Below are positions 36,703 through 48,417 of a stretch of DNA of 64,000 nt, in pieces. This DNA comes from Gloeomargarita sp. SRBZ-1_bins_9 (GTDB taxonomy: Bacteria > Cyanobacteriota > Cyanobacteriia > Gloeomargaritales > Gloeomargaritaceae), in contig JAUQVX010000014.1 in NCBI GenBank assembly GCA_039794565.1, positions 1 to 64,000 on the forward strand, in the 5' to 3' direction. A program made the position numbers and the translations under genes. Every line of letters begins with the position of its first letter. Within the stretch, counting starts at the first letter, position 1. A model generated the notes under the pieces. The model was not told the DNA's origin. It did no database searches and saw nothing but the letters and a program-made list of their open reading frames with translations.

Positions 36703-37224
36703 ATGATTGAAATGAAGGTTGCTGGGATTGCCCTGGATGCGCTCAGCCGCAGTCCGATCGTGTTGCTGAAGGATACGGCAGAGCGGCGGGCATTACCGAT
36801 TTGGATTGGCCAGGCGGAGGCACGGGCAATTATCAGTGCGTTAGAGGGTGAGGAACCCCCCCGGCCCCTGACCCACGACCTTATGCTCAATAGTTGGAAG
36901 CTGTGGGGGATTACGCTCCAGCGGGTGATCATTCACTCCTTGCAGGATAATGTGTTCCATGCGGTTTTGTTCCTGGCCCAGGGGGATGAGGTGCGCCAGT
37001 TGGATGCCCGTCCTAGTGATGCTATTGCCCTGGCCCTCAAGGCCAATGTGCCGATTTGGGTGATGGAGGAGGTGGTGGCTAATGCTTCCATTCCGGTGGA
37101 CCGGGAGGCGGACGAGGCGGAGTTAGAAGCCTTCCGGGAATTTGTCTCTAAGGTGCGCCCGGAAGATTTTGTAGGTTGGAGCGCGAGTCGCAGCGAGGGA
37201 CAGGAATCATCGGATCGGGGCTAG
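36703..37224 (+). CDS. Bifunctional nuclease family (DUF151) protein
   Basis: Protein of 173 residues. DUF151 spans about 5-130, with LPIWIGQAEARAI and LDARPSDAIALALKANVPIWV as hallmark motifs. Plant homologues have been described as bifunctional nucleases; the bacterial role is uncertain. A polar, acidic C-terminal tail follows. The ATG at 36703 (MIEMKVAGIALD) matches the family start. The next gene (potC) probably begins inside or just after its 3' end, suggesting coupling, though the functions look unrelated. Confidence 0.85.
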   Translation: MIEMKVAGIALDALSRSPIVLLKDTAERRALPIWIGQAEARAIISALEGEEPPRPLTHDLMLNSWKLWGITLQRVIIHSLQDNVFHAVLFLAQGDEVRQLDARPSDAIALALKANVPIWVMEEVVANASIPVDREADEAELEAFREFVSKVRPEDFVGWSASRSEGQESSDRG

Positions 37225-38069
37225 GTTGGCCGCGCTGGGGGTTGTGGGCCTGGGCGGTGGGGGTATTCGGGTTTCTTTACCTGCCGATTCTCGTTCTGGT
37301 GATTTTTTCCTTTAACAACTCCCGCTTTGGCGGCACTTGGCAGGGATTTACCTGGGATTGGTATCGGGTGTTGTTCACCGGGCAGGGGGCGGCTTTTCCA
37401 GAAACGGTGGGCTTTGGGCGCTATGGACTCCTGCCGGCCCTGGTAAATAGCTTGCTGGTGGCCGGTGTGACGGCGGTGGTGGCGACGGTGCTGGGGACGG
37501 CCCTGGCCCTGGGGTTAGAGCGGGTGCGCTGCCCGGGGCGGGTGGGCCTGGAGGGGTTGGTGCTGCTGCCACTGGTCATCCCGGAGATTGCCCAAGGGGT
37601 GTCCCTGCTGGTGTTTTTTCACCTGGTTTTTCGCCTGTGGCGGGCCTGGACGGGACAGGAGTGGACGCTGGGGCTGCCGACAGTGACCATTGGCCATATC
37701 ACGTTTGCCATTTCTTTTGTGACATTGGTGGTGCGGGCGCGATTGGTGGAACTCAATCCCTGTTGGGAGGAGGCGGCCATGGATTTGGGGGCCAACCATT
37801 GGCAGACCCTGTGGCATGTCACCCTGCCTTGGTTGACACCGGCGATGCTCAGTGGCGCCTTGCTGGCCTTTACCTTGTCCCTGGATGACTTCGTGGTGAC
37901 GTTTTTTACGGCGGGTACGGGGGCTACAACATTACCGGTCTTTGTCTATGGCATGATTAAATTTGCGGTGACGCCGGCGATTAATGCCATTTCCACTCTG
38001 ATGCTGTTGGCTTCGGTGGTGCTGGTGCTGCTGGCCTGGGGGCTGCAACGACGGGGGGAGCAGATGTAG
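37176..38069 (+). CDS. potC: Spermidine/putrescine-type ABC transporter permease (PotC)
   Basis: Inner-membrane permease of up to 297 residues with about six helices. The EAA loop that docks the ATPase is in EEAAMDLGANHWQTLWHVTLPWL. SLDDFVVTFFTAGTGATTLPVFVYGMIKF is the PotC signature. It would move polyamines with PotD and PotA encoded next. The start is uncertain: TTG 37176 overlaps the upstream gene by 49 bases; TTG or GTG codons around 37239-37257 are alternatives, and no ATG is available. No PotB permease is encoded beside it. Confidence 0.85.
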   Translation: MERESQRGTGIIGSGLGWPRWGLWAWAVGVFGFLYLPILVLVIFSFNNSRFGGTWQGFTWDWYRVLFTGQGAAFPETVGFGRYGLLPALVNSLLVAGVTAVVATVLGTALALGLERVRCPGRVGLEGLVLLPLVIPEIAQGVSLLVFFHLVFRLWRAWTGQEWTLGLPTVTIGHITFAISFVTLVVRARLVELNPCWEEAAMDLGANHWQTLWHVTLPWLTPAMLSGALLAFTLSLDDFVVTFFTAGTGATTLPVFVYGMIKFAVTPAINAISTLMLLASVVLVLLAWGLQRRGEQM

Positions 38070-38078
38070 GGGGAGTAA

Positions 38079-39158
38079 ATGGTGGGACGACGCTGGTGGC
38101 TGTGGGGCTTGGTGATGCTCTGGGTGGCTTGGCTGCCCCTGGGTTGTGGTTTGGGCCATGGCCCGCCCTCACCCGGTGATGTGCCAACCCTGAATGTTTA
38201 CAATTGGGCTACTTACATCGCGCCCCAGGTGCTGACGGATTTTGAAAAAAAATTCAACGTGCGCATCAAGTACGACACGTTTGATAGCCCAGATACGCTC
38301 TATGCCAAGTTGAAGCCGGGCAACCCCGGATACGATGTGATCTTCCCCTCGGACTACTTGGTGACGCGCCTGATCCAGGAGGACATGCTGGTGCCGTTGG
38401 ACCTGGGGAAGATTCCCAACCGGGTGCATTTGGGACAACGCTTTCAGAACCTGCCCTATGACCCCGGCAATCGCTACAGCATGCCCTATTTGTGGGGGAC
38501 GCAGGGGATTGGCTATAACCGCAAGCAAACGGGTCAGGTCATTGACAGTTGGCAGGCCATGTTTGACCCCCGGTACCGGGTGGCTTGGCAGGAGGAGTCC
38601 CGGGCGACCTTGGGGGCGGTGTTGATTGCCCTGGGCCTCAATCCCAACTCCACCAACCCGGCGGACATCCAGAAAGCGCGGGATTGGTTGATCCAGCACC
38701 GGGGCAATATCGTGGCTTTTGCGCCGGATACGGGGGAGACGTTGCTCAACCAGGGGGAGGTGACCTTGGCCTTGGAAAACAGCGGTGATGTGTTCCAGGT
38801 GATGGCGGAAAACCCGGATATTGCCTATGCCATTCCCCGGGAAGGGGCGATTTTGTGGGTGGATGCCATGGCCATTCCCAAGGGGGCGCCCCACAGGGAG
38901 CTGGCCCACCAATTCATTAATTATTTGCTGGAACCGCCGGTGGCCGCCCAGATTGCCAACTACACCCGCTACGCCACCCCCAACCAGACGGCCATTGACC
39001 AGAAGTTGATCCGGGCTGAGGATTTACAGAATCCCAGCATTTACCCTCCGCCGTCGGTTTTGGCCAAGCTCCAGGTGCTGGAAAACCTGCCGCCAGCGGC
39101 CCTGAAGCTCTATGAGGCGGCCTGGAATGAAATTAAATTGCGGGTGGGCCGGGGCTGA
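38079..39158 (+). CDS. potD: Spermidine/putrescine-binding lipoprotein PotD
   Basis: Extracytoplasmic solute-binding protein of 359 residues. The N-terminus is a lipoprotein signal with the lipobox LPLGC (Cys about residue 28), so it is anchored to the membrane. LNVYNWATYIAPQVLTDFEKKFNVRIKYDTFDS-type residues are the PotD/PotF signature, and VWVDAMAIPKGAPH and the acidic binding-site region are present. SD GGGGGAG lies upstream. Ends with TGATG, sharing one base with the potA start. Confidence 0.9.
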   Translation: MVGRRWWLWGLVMLWVAWLPLGCGLGHGPPSPGDVPTLNVYNWATYIAPQVLTDFEKKFNVRIKYDTFDSPDTLYAKLKPGNPGYDVIFPSDYLVTRLIQEDMLVPLDLGKIPNRVHLGQRFQNLPYDPGNRYSMPYLWGTQGIGYNRKQTGQVIDSWQAMFDPRYRVAWQEESRATLGAVLIALGLNPNSTNPADIQKARDWLIQHRGNIVAFAPDTGETLLNQGEVTLALENSGDVFQVMAENPDIAYAIPREGAILWVDAMAIPKGAPHRELAHQFINYLLEPPVAAQIANYTRYATPNQTAIDQKLIRAEDLQNPSIYPPPSVLAKLQVLENLPPAALKLYEAAWNEIKLRVGRG

Positions 39159-40285
39159 TGTTGACCCTTTCCCAGGTGTGGAAAACCTATCGCCGGGAGA
39201 GTCGCCCTGCTGTTGCTGGGTTGGACCTGACGATTCGGGCGGGGGAGTTTTTCGCCCTCCTGGGACCTTCCGGCTGTGGCAAGACGACAACGCTGCGCCT
39301 GATTGCCGGATTTGAAACGCCGGACTGGGGGGACATTCGTCTGGGGGAGCGGTCTTTGCTGGGGTTGCCGCCCTTTCGCCGTCCGGTGCACACCGTGTTC
39401 CAAAACTACGCCCTGTTTCCCCATCTGACGGTGGCCCAGAACATTGCCTTCGGGTTGGAGATGCGGGGGCTGCCCCGGCGGGAAATTCGTTCGCGGGTGG
39501 GGGAGATGCTGGCGCTGGTGCGTTTAGATGGCCTGGCCCACCGTTACCCCCGGGAGTTGTCGGGTGGTCAGCAACAGCGGGTGGCCCTGGCCCGCGCCCT
39601 GATCCAAAAACCCCAGGTGCTGCTGCTGGATGAACCGTTGGGGGCGCTGGACTTGCAATTGCGCAAACAGATGCAAAGCGAACTCAAGTACATGCAGCAG
39701 CAGTTGGGCATTACGTTTCTCTACGTCACCCACGACCAGGAGGAGGCCCTCGCTTTGGCCAACCGCTTGGCGGTGATGCAGGGGGGACGGCTGTTGCAGG
39801 TGGGCACGCCCCAGGAGGTGTACGAGTACCCTACCAGTTACTTCGTGGCGGATTTCATCGGCGAGTCGAACTTCCTTACAGGCACGGTGGTGGAGGGGCA
39901 TTCCCCCTGGTTACGGGTGCGGCTGACCAACGGCCACCTGGTGCGGGTGCATCATAACGAAGCGGCCTATCCCCCTGGCAGCGAGGTCACCCTGATGATC
40001 CGTCCGGAAAAAGTGCAACTGCAACCGGCCACGGAGGAGGAGGTCCCTGCCCGCATTATCAGCGCCGATTATCTGGGTTTGGACACCCGTTACACCGTGG
40101 AATTGGCCGGTGGGATTACCCTGTGCGTGCGCCAGGCGGGGTGCGCTTGGCAAGTGGGGGAAGCGGTTACCGTGGCCCTACCGCCCCAAGCCCTGCGGCT
40201 TATCCGCCTCGACCCGGCAGTTGGCCCTCCAGATACAGCCGCGCGGCCGCCGTCGCTCCCAGCAACCCCACCCGTGGGCTGGTAA
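39158..40285 (+). CDS. potA: Spermidine/putrescine ABC transporter ATP-binding protein PotA
   Basis: ATPase of 375 residues: Walker A GPSGCGKTT (about 36-44), Q-loop FQNYALFPHLTV, signature LSGGQQQRVALARAL, Walker B VLLLDEPLGALD and switch His in YVTHDQEEA. The C-terminal TOBE domain (about 240-350) is PotA-like. The last 29 residues are proline-rich and are encoded by DNA that also encodes, on the other strand, the C-terminus of glucokinase (86-base overlap). Start overlaps the potD stop by one base. Confidence 0.9.
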   Translation: MLTLSQVWKTYRRESRPAVAGLDLTIRAGEFFALLGPSGCGKTTTLRLIAGFETPDWGDIRLGERSLLGLPPFRRPVHTVFQNYALFPHLTVAQNIAFGLEMRGLPRREIRSRVGEMLALVRLDGLAHRYPRELSGGQQQRVALARALIQKPQVLLLDEPLGALDLQLRKQMQSELKYMQQQLGITFLYVTHDQEEALALANRLAVMQGGRLLQVGTPQEVYEYPTSYFVADFIGESNFLTGTVVEGHSPWLRVRLTNGHLVRVHHNEAAYPPGSEVTLMIRPEKVQLQPATEEEVPARIISADYLGLDTRYTVELAGGITLCVRQAGCAWQVGEAVTVALPPQALRLIRLDPAVGPPDTAARPPSLPATPPVGW

Positions 40286-41192
40286 TCAGGTACACGGGAA
40301 TCTCGGCCAGCAAGGGACCCATGCGCCCCTTGTCGGCAAAGGCCCGCAGAAATCCCCCCTGCCGAAAGCGCTCCACCAACCGCGGCGCGATGCCCCCCGC
40401 CAGATACATACCCCCCCGGGCCAGGAGCTTGAGGGCCCAATTGCCCGCCTCACTGCCGTAGTTGGCAATAAACATATCCACGGCCTGGCTGCACAGGGGG
40501 TCGTCTAGGCGCGCCGTAATCATGGCCGGGTCCTGGGCCGCCAGAATATCGGCTTGGGCCTGCTCCGGGTACACCTGGGCCAAGTAGCGGTAGATGTTGC
40601 ACAACCCCGGACCGGAAACCACCCGCTCGGCCGACACCCGCCCAAATTGGGTCTGTAGGTAGCGCCATAGCCCCAGTTCCCGGTCATTGCGGGGAGCAAA
40701 GTCCGTATGCCCCCCCTCCGACGGCCAGACCCGGTACCGCTGCCCATCCCAGGTCAAAAAACATTCCCCCAACCCAGTACCCGCGGCCACGATACCAATG
40801 GGTGCACCTGAAACCTTTTTGCCCTCCTGCAGCACCACCCAATCCTTTGGCTCCAGATAGGCCAACCCATAGCCCACTGCCTCCAGGTCGTTGATCAGAT
40901 GCACCTGGGGAATATCCCACTGCTGGGCCAGTTCATCGCCGGCGAGACGCCAGCCCCGATTGGTCAGGTTCAGGGTGTTGTCTATCACAGGTCCGGCGAC
41001 GGCCAGGCAAGCCATCTGGGGACGGACGGAGGCCTGGGCCAAAAAGACCTGCCCAATCCGATTCAAGTCCGGGTAGTCATCGTTGCGATAGTGTTGGGCC
41101 AGCAAGACTTGGGGGGGGTCGGCCAGGTGGATCAGCTCCAAGCGCGTATTCGTACCACCAATATCCCCCACCAATACAACCGGTCGCAGCAC
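40200..41192 (-). CDS. glk: Glucokinase
   Basis: ATP-dependent hexokinase of the bacterial glucokinase family, 330 residues, converting glucose to glucose 6-phosphate. Motifs are LVGDIGGTNTRLEL (phosphate 1), VINDLEAVGYG-like LINDLEAVGYG with the catalytic Asp, GTGLGECFL and SEGGHTDFAPR. GMYLAGGIAPRLV closes the adenosine site. The start is GTG 41192, which has GGGAG eight bases upstream; a TTG five codons earlier lacks a ribosome site. Overlaps the convergent potA gene by 86 bases. Confidence 0.92.
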   Translation of the reverse strand: MLRPVVLVGDIGGTNTRLELIHLADPPQVLLAQHYRNDDYPDLNRIGQVFLAQASVRPQMACLAVAGPVIDNTLNLTNRGWRLAGDELAQQWDIPQVHLINDLEAVGYGLAYLEPKDWVVLQEGKKVSGAPIGIVAAGTGLGECFLTWDGQRYRVWPSEGGHTDFAPRNDRELGLWRYLQTQFGRVSAERVVSGPGLCNIYRYLAQVYPEQAQADILAAQDPAMITARLDDPLCSQAVDMFIANYGSEAGNWALKLLARGGMYLAGGIAPRLVERFRQGGFLRAFADKGRMGPLLAEIPVYLITSPRVGLLGATAAARLYLEGQLPGRGG

Positions 41193-41279
41193 CCGTCGGA
41201 CTCCCAAAGTCTAAAGTCTCAGGACGATTATGCCATCCCGACCAACCGCTATACTAAAAACCGCAGCCCAGGCGAGGAC

Positions 41280-41999
41280 ATGGCCATTCTACGGCGGTTA
41301 GCAGTGCGCAAACAGCGGGCCAATGAAGCGTTAGTGCGTCTGAAGCGGCGGTATCCTGACGCTACCTGCACCTTGAACTACCAAACTCCGGTGCAATTGT
41401 TGGTGGCCACCATCCTGTCGGCCCAGTGCACCGATGAGCGGGTCAATCAAGTCACGCCGGCGCTTTTTGCCCGTTTCCCTGATGCCCAGGCCCTGGCCAA
41501 CGCCGACATTCACGAACTGGAAACCCTGATCAAACCCACCGGTTTCTATCGCAACAAGGCCCGCCACATCCAGGGCGCCTGCCGCAAAATTGTGCAGGAA
41601 TTCGGGGGGCAAGTGCCCAAAAACATGGAGCAGTTGTTAACCCTGCCGGGGGTGGCCCGCAAGACGGCCAACGTGGTACTGGCCCATGCCTACGGCATCA
41701 ACGCCGGTGTCACAGTGGATACCCACGTCAAGCGCGTCTCCCGGCGGTTGGGCCTGACCGACCACACGGACCCGGTACGCATTGAGCGGGATTTGATGGA
41801 GCTGATTCCCCAACCGGATTGGGAAAACTGGTCCATTCGCTTGATCTATCACGGACGGGACACCTGCACCGCCCGGCATCCCCAATGTGCCACCTGCATC
41901 CTGGCTGATATTTGCCCTGCACGGGAGACCTTTCTAGCCCAGGCCAATGGTGTCCCACCATCCCCTAAGATGAAAAAGGATGAAAAATCACCGTCCTAG
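41280..41999 (+). CDS. nth: Endonuclease III (DNA glycosylase/AP lyase)
   Basis: Base-excision repair enzyme of 239 residues that removes oxidised pyrimidines. The helix-hairpin-helix LPGVARKTANVV contains the catalytic Lys, VDTHVKRVSRRLG the catalytic Asp, and CTARHPQCATCILADIC binds the 4Fe-4S cluster (C-x6-C-x2-C-x5-C). The ATG at 41280 follows GGCGAGGAC; a longer in-frame extension upstream is antisense to glucokinase and rejected. The C-terminal 25 residues are a short polar tail. Confidence 0.95.
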   Translation: MAILRRLAVRKQRANEALVRLKRRYPDATCTLNYQTPVQLLVATILSAQCTDERVNQVTPALFARFPDAQALANADIHELETLIKPTGFYRNKARHIQGACRKIVQEFGGQVPKNMEQLLTLPGVARKTANVVLAHAYGINAGVTVDTHVKRVSRRLGLTDHTDPVRIERDLMELIPQPDWENWSIRLIYHGRDTCTARHPQCATCILADICPARETFLAQANGVPPSPKMKKDEKSPS

Positions 42000-42012
42000 A
42001 GCCATCTGAGAC

Positions 42013-43623
42013 GTGGTGAACACCCCCTTTAACCTGGCGGCCATTGATGTGGGCACCAATTCCATCCACATGGTGGTGGTGCAAATTCAACCCCACTTGC
42101 CCGCCTTTACCGTCATTGCCCGGGAAAAGGAGACGGTGCGGCTAGGGGAGCGCTGTCCCGACACCGGTAACCTTACCCCGGGGGCTATGCAACGGGCCAT
42201 TGCAGCGCTCAAACGCTGTTGCACCCTGGCGCGCACCCACCAGGCGGAAGCCGTTGTTGCCGTGGCCACCAGCGCGGTCCGGGAGGCCCCCAACGGTCAT
42301 GAGTTTCTCGAGCGGGTCCGGGAGGAAACCGGATTGGTGGTGGATTTAATTTCCGGCACGGAAGAGGCCCGCTGCATTTATCTAGGGGTACTCTCAGGCA
42401 TGGAACTCCACGGCCAACCCCACGTGATCATTGACATTGGCGGCGGCTCGACGGAATTGATTCTAGGGGATGGGGGGGAACCTCAGTACCTCAGCAGCAC
42501 CAAAGTCGGGGCGGTGCGCCTCACTCAAGAAATGATCACCACCGACCCTATTAGCAGTGCCGAGTACGACTGGTTGCGGGCCTATTTGCGGGGCATGTTG
42601 GAGTGGCCCATTCAAGACATCCGGCGGCTGTTGGGCTGGCGACGGGTGCCCCTGATCGGCACATCGGGAACCATTGAAGCCCTGTTTTTACTGCAAGCCC
42701 ATCTCAACAACGCCCCACCCCCCCAACCGTTGCAGGGACAAAAACTCAGCCGCGCTCAGGTGCAAAACCTGGTACAAAAACTGCGCAGTTTGAACGACCA
42801 ACAGCGGCGCAACCAGTTGCACATTCCCCCCAAGCGCTCAGAAATCATCCTGGCCGGGGCGTTGATTCTCCAAGAGGCCATGCACTTGCTTGATTGCGAA
42901 GTGATTATCTTTTGCGAGCGGGCCTTGCGGGAGGGGTTGATCGTCAACTGGATGCTCAACCACGGCCTGATTGCCGACCACTTGCGTTACCAGAGTTCGG
43001 TGCGCCGGCGCAGCGTGTACAAGTTAGCGGATAAATACCAGGTGCGTTTGGAACATGCCCAGCAGGTGGCCAAGCTGGCGCTGCAATTGTTTGACCAGAC
43101 CCAGGGGCAATTGCATCCGGGGGACCCGTTGGAGCGGGAGTACCTGTGGGCTGCTGCTATGCTCCACAATTGCGGTCATTTCATTAGCCACGACGCCCAC
43201 CACAAACACTCGTATTATTTAATTCGGTACGGGGAGTTGCTGGGGTACACGGAAAACGAAATTGCCATTATTGCCAACGTGGCCCGCTATCACCGCAAAA
43301 GTCCCCCCAAACGCAAGCACGACAACTTCAACAGTCTGGATAAGCGATCGCGGACCGTCATTGAGCGGTTGAGTGCGTTTTTGCGCATTGCCGTAGCTTT
43401 GGACCGGCGGCAGATCGGGGCCATTCAGCGCTTGGAATGTCAAATGTCCCCCCCGGATTTTCACCTGTATCTTTATCCCCAGGACCCCCAGGACGACTGC
43501 ACCCTGGAGCTGTGGAATCTGAACTACAAAAAGACTTGGTTTGAGTCCCTGTTTGGGGTGCAGGTGCATGCCCATCTGGCGGCGACTCCCCACCCGACCA
43601 CGACGGCCCTGCTCACCCCTTGA
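42013..43623 (+). CDS. ppx: Ppx/GppA-family exopolyphosphatase
   Basis: Enzyme of 536 residues that removes terminal phosphate from polyphosphate, or pppGpp. The actin-like N-terminal half has AAIDVGTNSIHMVVV, ATSAVREAPN, and IIDIGGGSTELILG. The C-terminal half (about 320-500) is an HD-type helical domain (AAMLHNCGHFISHDAHHKHSYYLI). The length is that of long-form Ppx. The start is GTG, either 42013 or 42016 (tandem GTG). It begins 13 bases after nth on the same strand. Confidence 0.9.
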   Translation: MVNTPFNLAAIDVGTNSIHMVVVQIQPHLPAFTVIAREKETVRLGERCPDTGNLTPGAMQRAIAALKRCCTLARTHQAEAVVAVATSAVREAPNGHEFLERVREETGLVVDLISGTEEARCIYLGVLSGMELHGQPHVIIDIGGGSTELILGDGGEPQYLSSTKVGAVRLTQEMITTDPISSAEYDWLRAYLRGMLEWPIQDIRRLLGWRRVPLIGTSGTIEALFLLQAHLNNAPPPQPLQGQKLSRAQVQNLVQKLRSLNDQQRRNQLHIPPKRSEIILAGALILQEAMHLLDCEVIIFCERALREGLIVNWMLNHGLIADHLRYQSSVRRRSVYKLADKYQVRLEHAQQVAKLALQLFDQTQGQLHPGDPLEREYLWAAAMLHNCGHFISHDAHHKHSYYLIRYGELLGYTENEIAIIANVARYHRKSPPKRKHDNFNSLDKRSRTVIERLSAFLRIAVALDRRQIGAIQRLECQMSPPDFHLYLYPQDPQDDCTLELWNLNYKKTWFESLFGVQVHAHLAATPHPTTTALLTP

Positions 43624-46556
<2,933 letters not shown>

Positions 46557-46557
46557 G

Positions 46558-47712
46558 GTGATCCATCCCCAGGTCTGGGTGCTGTTGGTGGGCCGCTTCC
46601 TGTCGCAATGGGGGAGCGGTTTCACCTTATTTTATGGACCGATTGTTTTTGTCCACCGGGTGGGCCTGAGCGCGACGGCGGTGGGCTTGGGGCTGGGGGC
46701 GACGGCCCTTAGTGGCATAGCTGGCCGGATAGCCGGGGGCTGGGGCAGCGATAGGTTGGGACGCAAACCGGTTTTACTCTTGGCGGCGGCGATTGCAGCC
46801 CTGGGGTGTGGGGTGCTGGCGGTGGCCGGGGATTTCGCCAGCTTCACCCTGGGGAATTTGATTTTGGGGCTGGGGGTGGGGCTGTACTGGCCGGCCAATG
46901 AGGCAGCGGTGGCGGATGTGACCACACCGGCCCAACGCCAGGAGGCCTATGCGTTAACCCGTTTGGCGGATGCGGTGGGGCTGGGGTTGGGGGTGGCCCT
47001 GGGGGGATTTCTGGTGGAGGACTTCTACCGCTGGCTGTTTGTGATAGACGGGGTGACGTTTGCCCTGTTTGGGGTGCTGGTGGGCTGGGGTTTCCGGGAA
47101 CCCCTGCGCAAGACGTCTCTGTCGCTGGAGCACCTGGGGGAGGTCCTGCGCCAGGATGGGGCACTGCGCTGGTATGCCCTGCTGAATGTGGGATTTACCT
47201 TTTCCCTGGCCCAGACCAACAGTGCCCTACCCCTGTATCTGAAAACTGTCGCCGGGGCACAGCGCCTATCCAACTGGGAAATCGCCACGTTTTTTACGGT
47301 GTTTGTGCTGGTGACGGCGGTGGTGCAGTTGCCGGTGGCCCGCTTGGCCCGACCCCTGGGGCTGGTGGGGACCCTACAGTTTTCGGCGCTGCTGTGGGCG
47401 GTGGGGTTTGCCACGATTGGGCTGCGGGTTTGGGCGGGGGTGGGATTGAGTGTGCTGGCGGTGGCCACAGCGGCCTATTTACCGACGGCGTCCACGTGGG
47501 TGGCGGCCTGGGCACCGGCGCACCTGCGGGGGACCTACCTGGCGGTGAATTCCCTGTGCTGGTCGGTGGGGTATTTGCTGGGGCCACCGGTGGGGGGCTG
47601 GTTTCTGGATTTGCCGGAACCTTGGGCAGACAGCCTGTGGTGGATGCTGGTGGGGATGGCCGGTGGTTTGGTGTGGGGGTTGACCCGCTTACCGGAACCG
47701 GCCCAGTTATAA
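46558..47712 (+). CDS. Major facilitator superfamily transporter
   Basis: Integral membrane protein of 384 residues with about 12 helices. The MFS loop motif between helices 2 and 3 is GRIAGGWGSDRLGRKPV, and RPLGLVG-type basic loops separate the halves. The resemblance is to drug- or sugar-efflux permeases; the substrate cannot be predicted. The start is GTG 46558, one base after apcE, so expression may be coupled to apcE. The coding strand is rich in G tracts. Confidence 0.82.
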   Translation: MIHPQVWVLLVGRFLSQWGSGFTLFYGPIVFVHRVGLSATAVGLGLGATALSGIAGRIAGGWGSDRLGRKPVLLLAAAIAALGCGVLAVAGDFASFTLGNLILGLGVGLYWPANEAAVADVTTPAQRQEAYALTRLADAVGLGLGVALGGFLVEDFYRWLFVIDGVTFALFGVLVGWGFREPLRKTSLSLEHLGEVLRQDGALRWYALLNVGFTFSLAQTNSALPLYLKTVAGAQRLSNWEIATFFTVFVLVTAVVQLPVARLARPLGLVGTLQFSALLWAVGFATIGLRVWAGVGLSVLAVATAAYLPTASTWVAAWAPAHLRGTYLAVNSLCWSVGYLLGPPVGGWFLDLPEPWADSLWWMLVGMAGGLVWGLTRLPEPAQL

Positions 47713-47713
47713 T
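47708..47713 (+). promoter_or_regulatory. Possible -10 element for the CheY-like gene
   Basis: Perfect TATAAT, 27 bases before the ATG at 47740 and overlapping the MFS stop. No good -35 lies at the right distance (TTGACC at 47680-47685 is 22 bases away), so the call is moderate. Confidence 0.4.
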
Positions 47714-47739
47714 ACAAGCAACAGGTGGGCGGGACGGCC

Positions 47740-48417
47740 ATGGCTGGAAAAATGCAACGGGTGCTGGTCATTGATGACAGCATCATGATCCGCAAGATGG
47801 TAGTGGACTTGTTGCAGGACCAGTACCAGGTGTTGGAGGCGCGCAATGGGCGGGAAGGGTTGCGGCTGGCCAAAGAACTGCAACCGGATGTGATCCTGCT
47901 CGATTTTGTCATGCCAGAGTTGGATGGCTACGCCACGTTACAACTGTTGCGCCAGGACCCGGTTTTGCAGCAGATTCCGGTCATTATGATGTCCGGGCTG
48001 CCGGATGAGGTGGCCAGCAGAGTCCCTCAGCCCTTTGAGGGGTTCGAGTTTTTGGAAAAGCCCTTTCAACCGGAGGACCTGCGGCGGCAGATCAAAAAGG
48101 CCCTGACGGGGGAAATGCCGGTGCGCCAACCGGTGGCGGGGGCCACGGAAATGCAAACCCTGACCAACAAGCTCATCAATATCGAAACCTTGCTGATTCA
48201 GGGGATCGAGGGGTTGGTGCAGCGGGAGATTGTTTCCCGGTTGATGGAACTGGATGCCCAAGGGGAGTCCCAGGAAAACCGTCTGGTGAATTTAGAAACG
48301 CGGGTGGAACGGCTGCAATCTCAATTGGATCAGCAGACAAAAATTCTTTTGCGCTTGGTGGAGGAAATGCAGCAATTGCGTGGGGTTCTCCAGGGGGGCA
48401 ACTATGTCCGCGCCTGA
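47740..48417 (+). CDS. CheY-like response regulator with C-terminal coiled coil
   Basis: Protein of 225 residues. The receiver domain (about 1-125) has the acidic pair in VLVIDDS, phosphoacceptor Asp in VILLDFVMPELDG, and the conserved Lys in EKPFQPEDL. There is no DNA-binding domain. From about 140 to 220 the sequence is a heptad-rich coiled coil (ENRLVNLETRVERLQSQLDQQ), probably for dimerisation or partner binding. The ATG at 47740 is preferred. Its last 14 bases overlap the HEAT-repeat gene, indicating translational coupling. Confidence 0.88.
   Translation: MAGKMQRVLVIDDSIMIRKMVVDLLQDQYQVLEARNGREGLRLAKELQPDVILLDFVMPELDGYATLQLLRQDPVLQQIPVIMMSGLPDEVASRVPQPFEGFEFLEKPFQPEDLRRQIKKALTGEMPVRQPVAGATEMQTLTNKLINIETLLIQGIEGLVQREIVSRLMELDAQGESQENRLVNLETRVERLQSQLDQQTKILLRLVEEMQQLRGVLQGGNYVRA

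Noticed and set aside
43344-43351. HIP1 palindrome GCGATCGC as a genome repeat
   Set aside because: Only this one copy was noticed, so HIP1 is not enriched and not a feature here.
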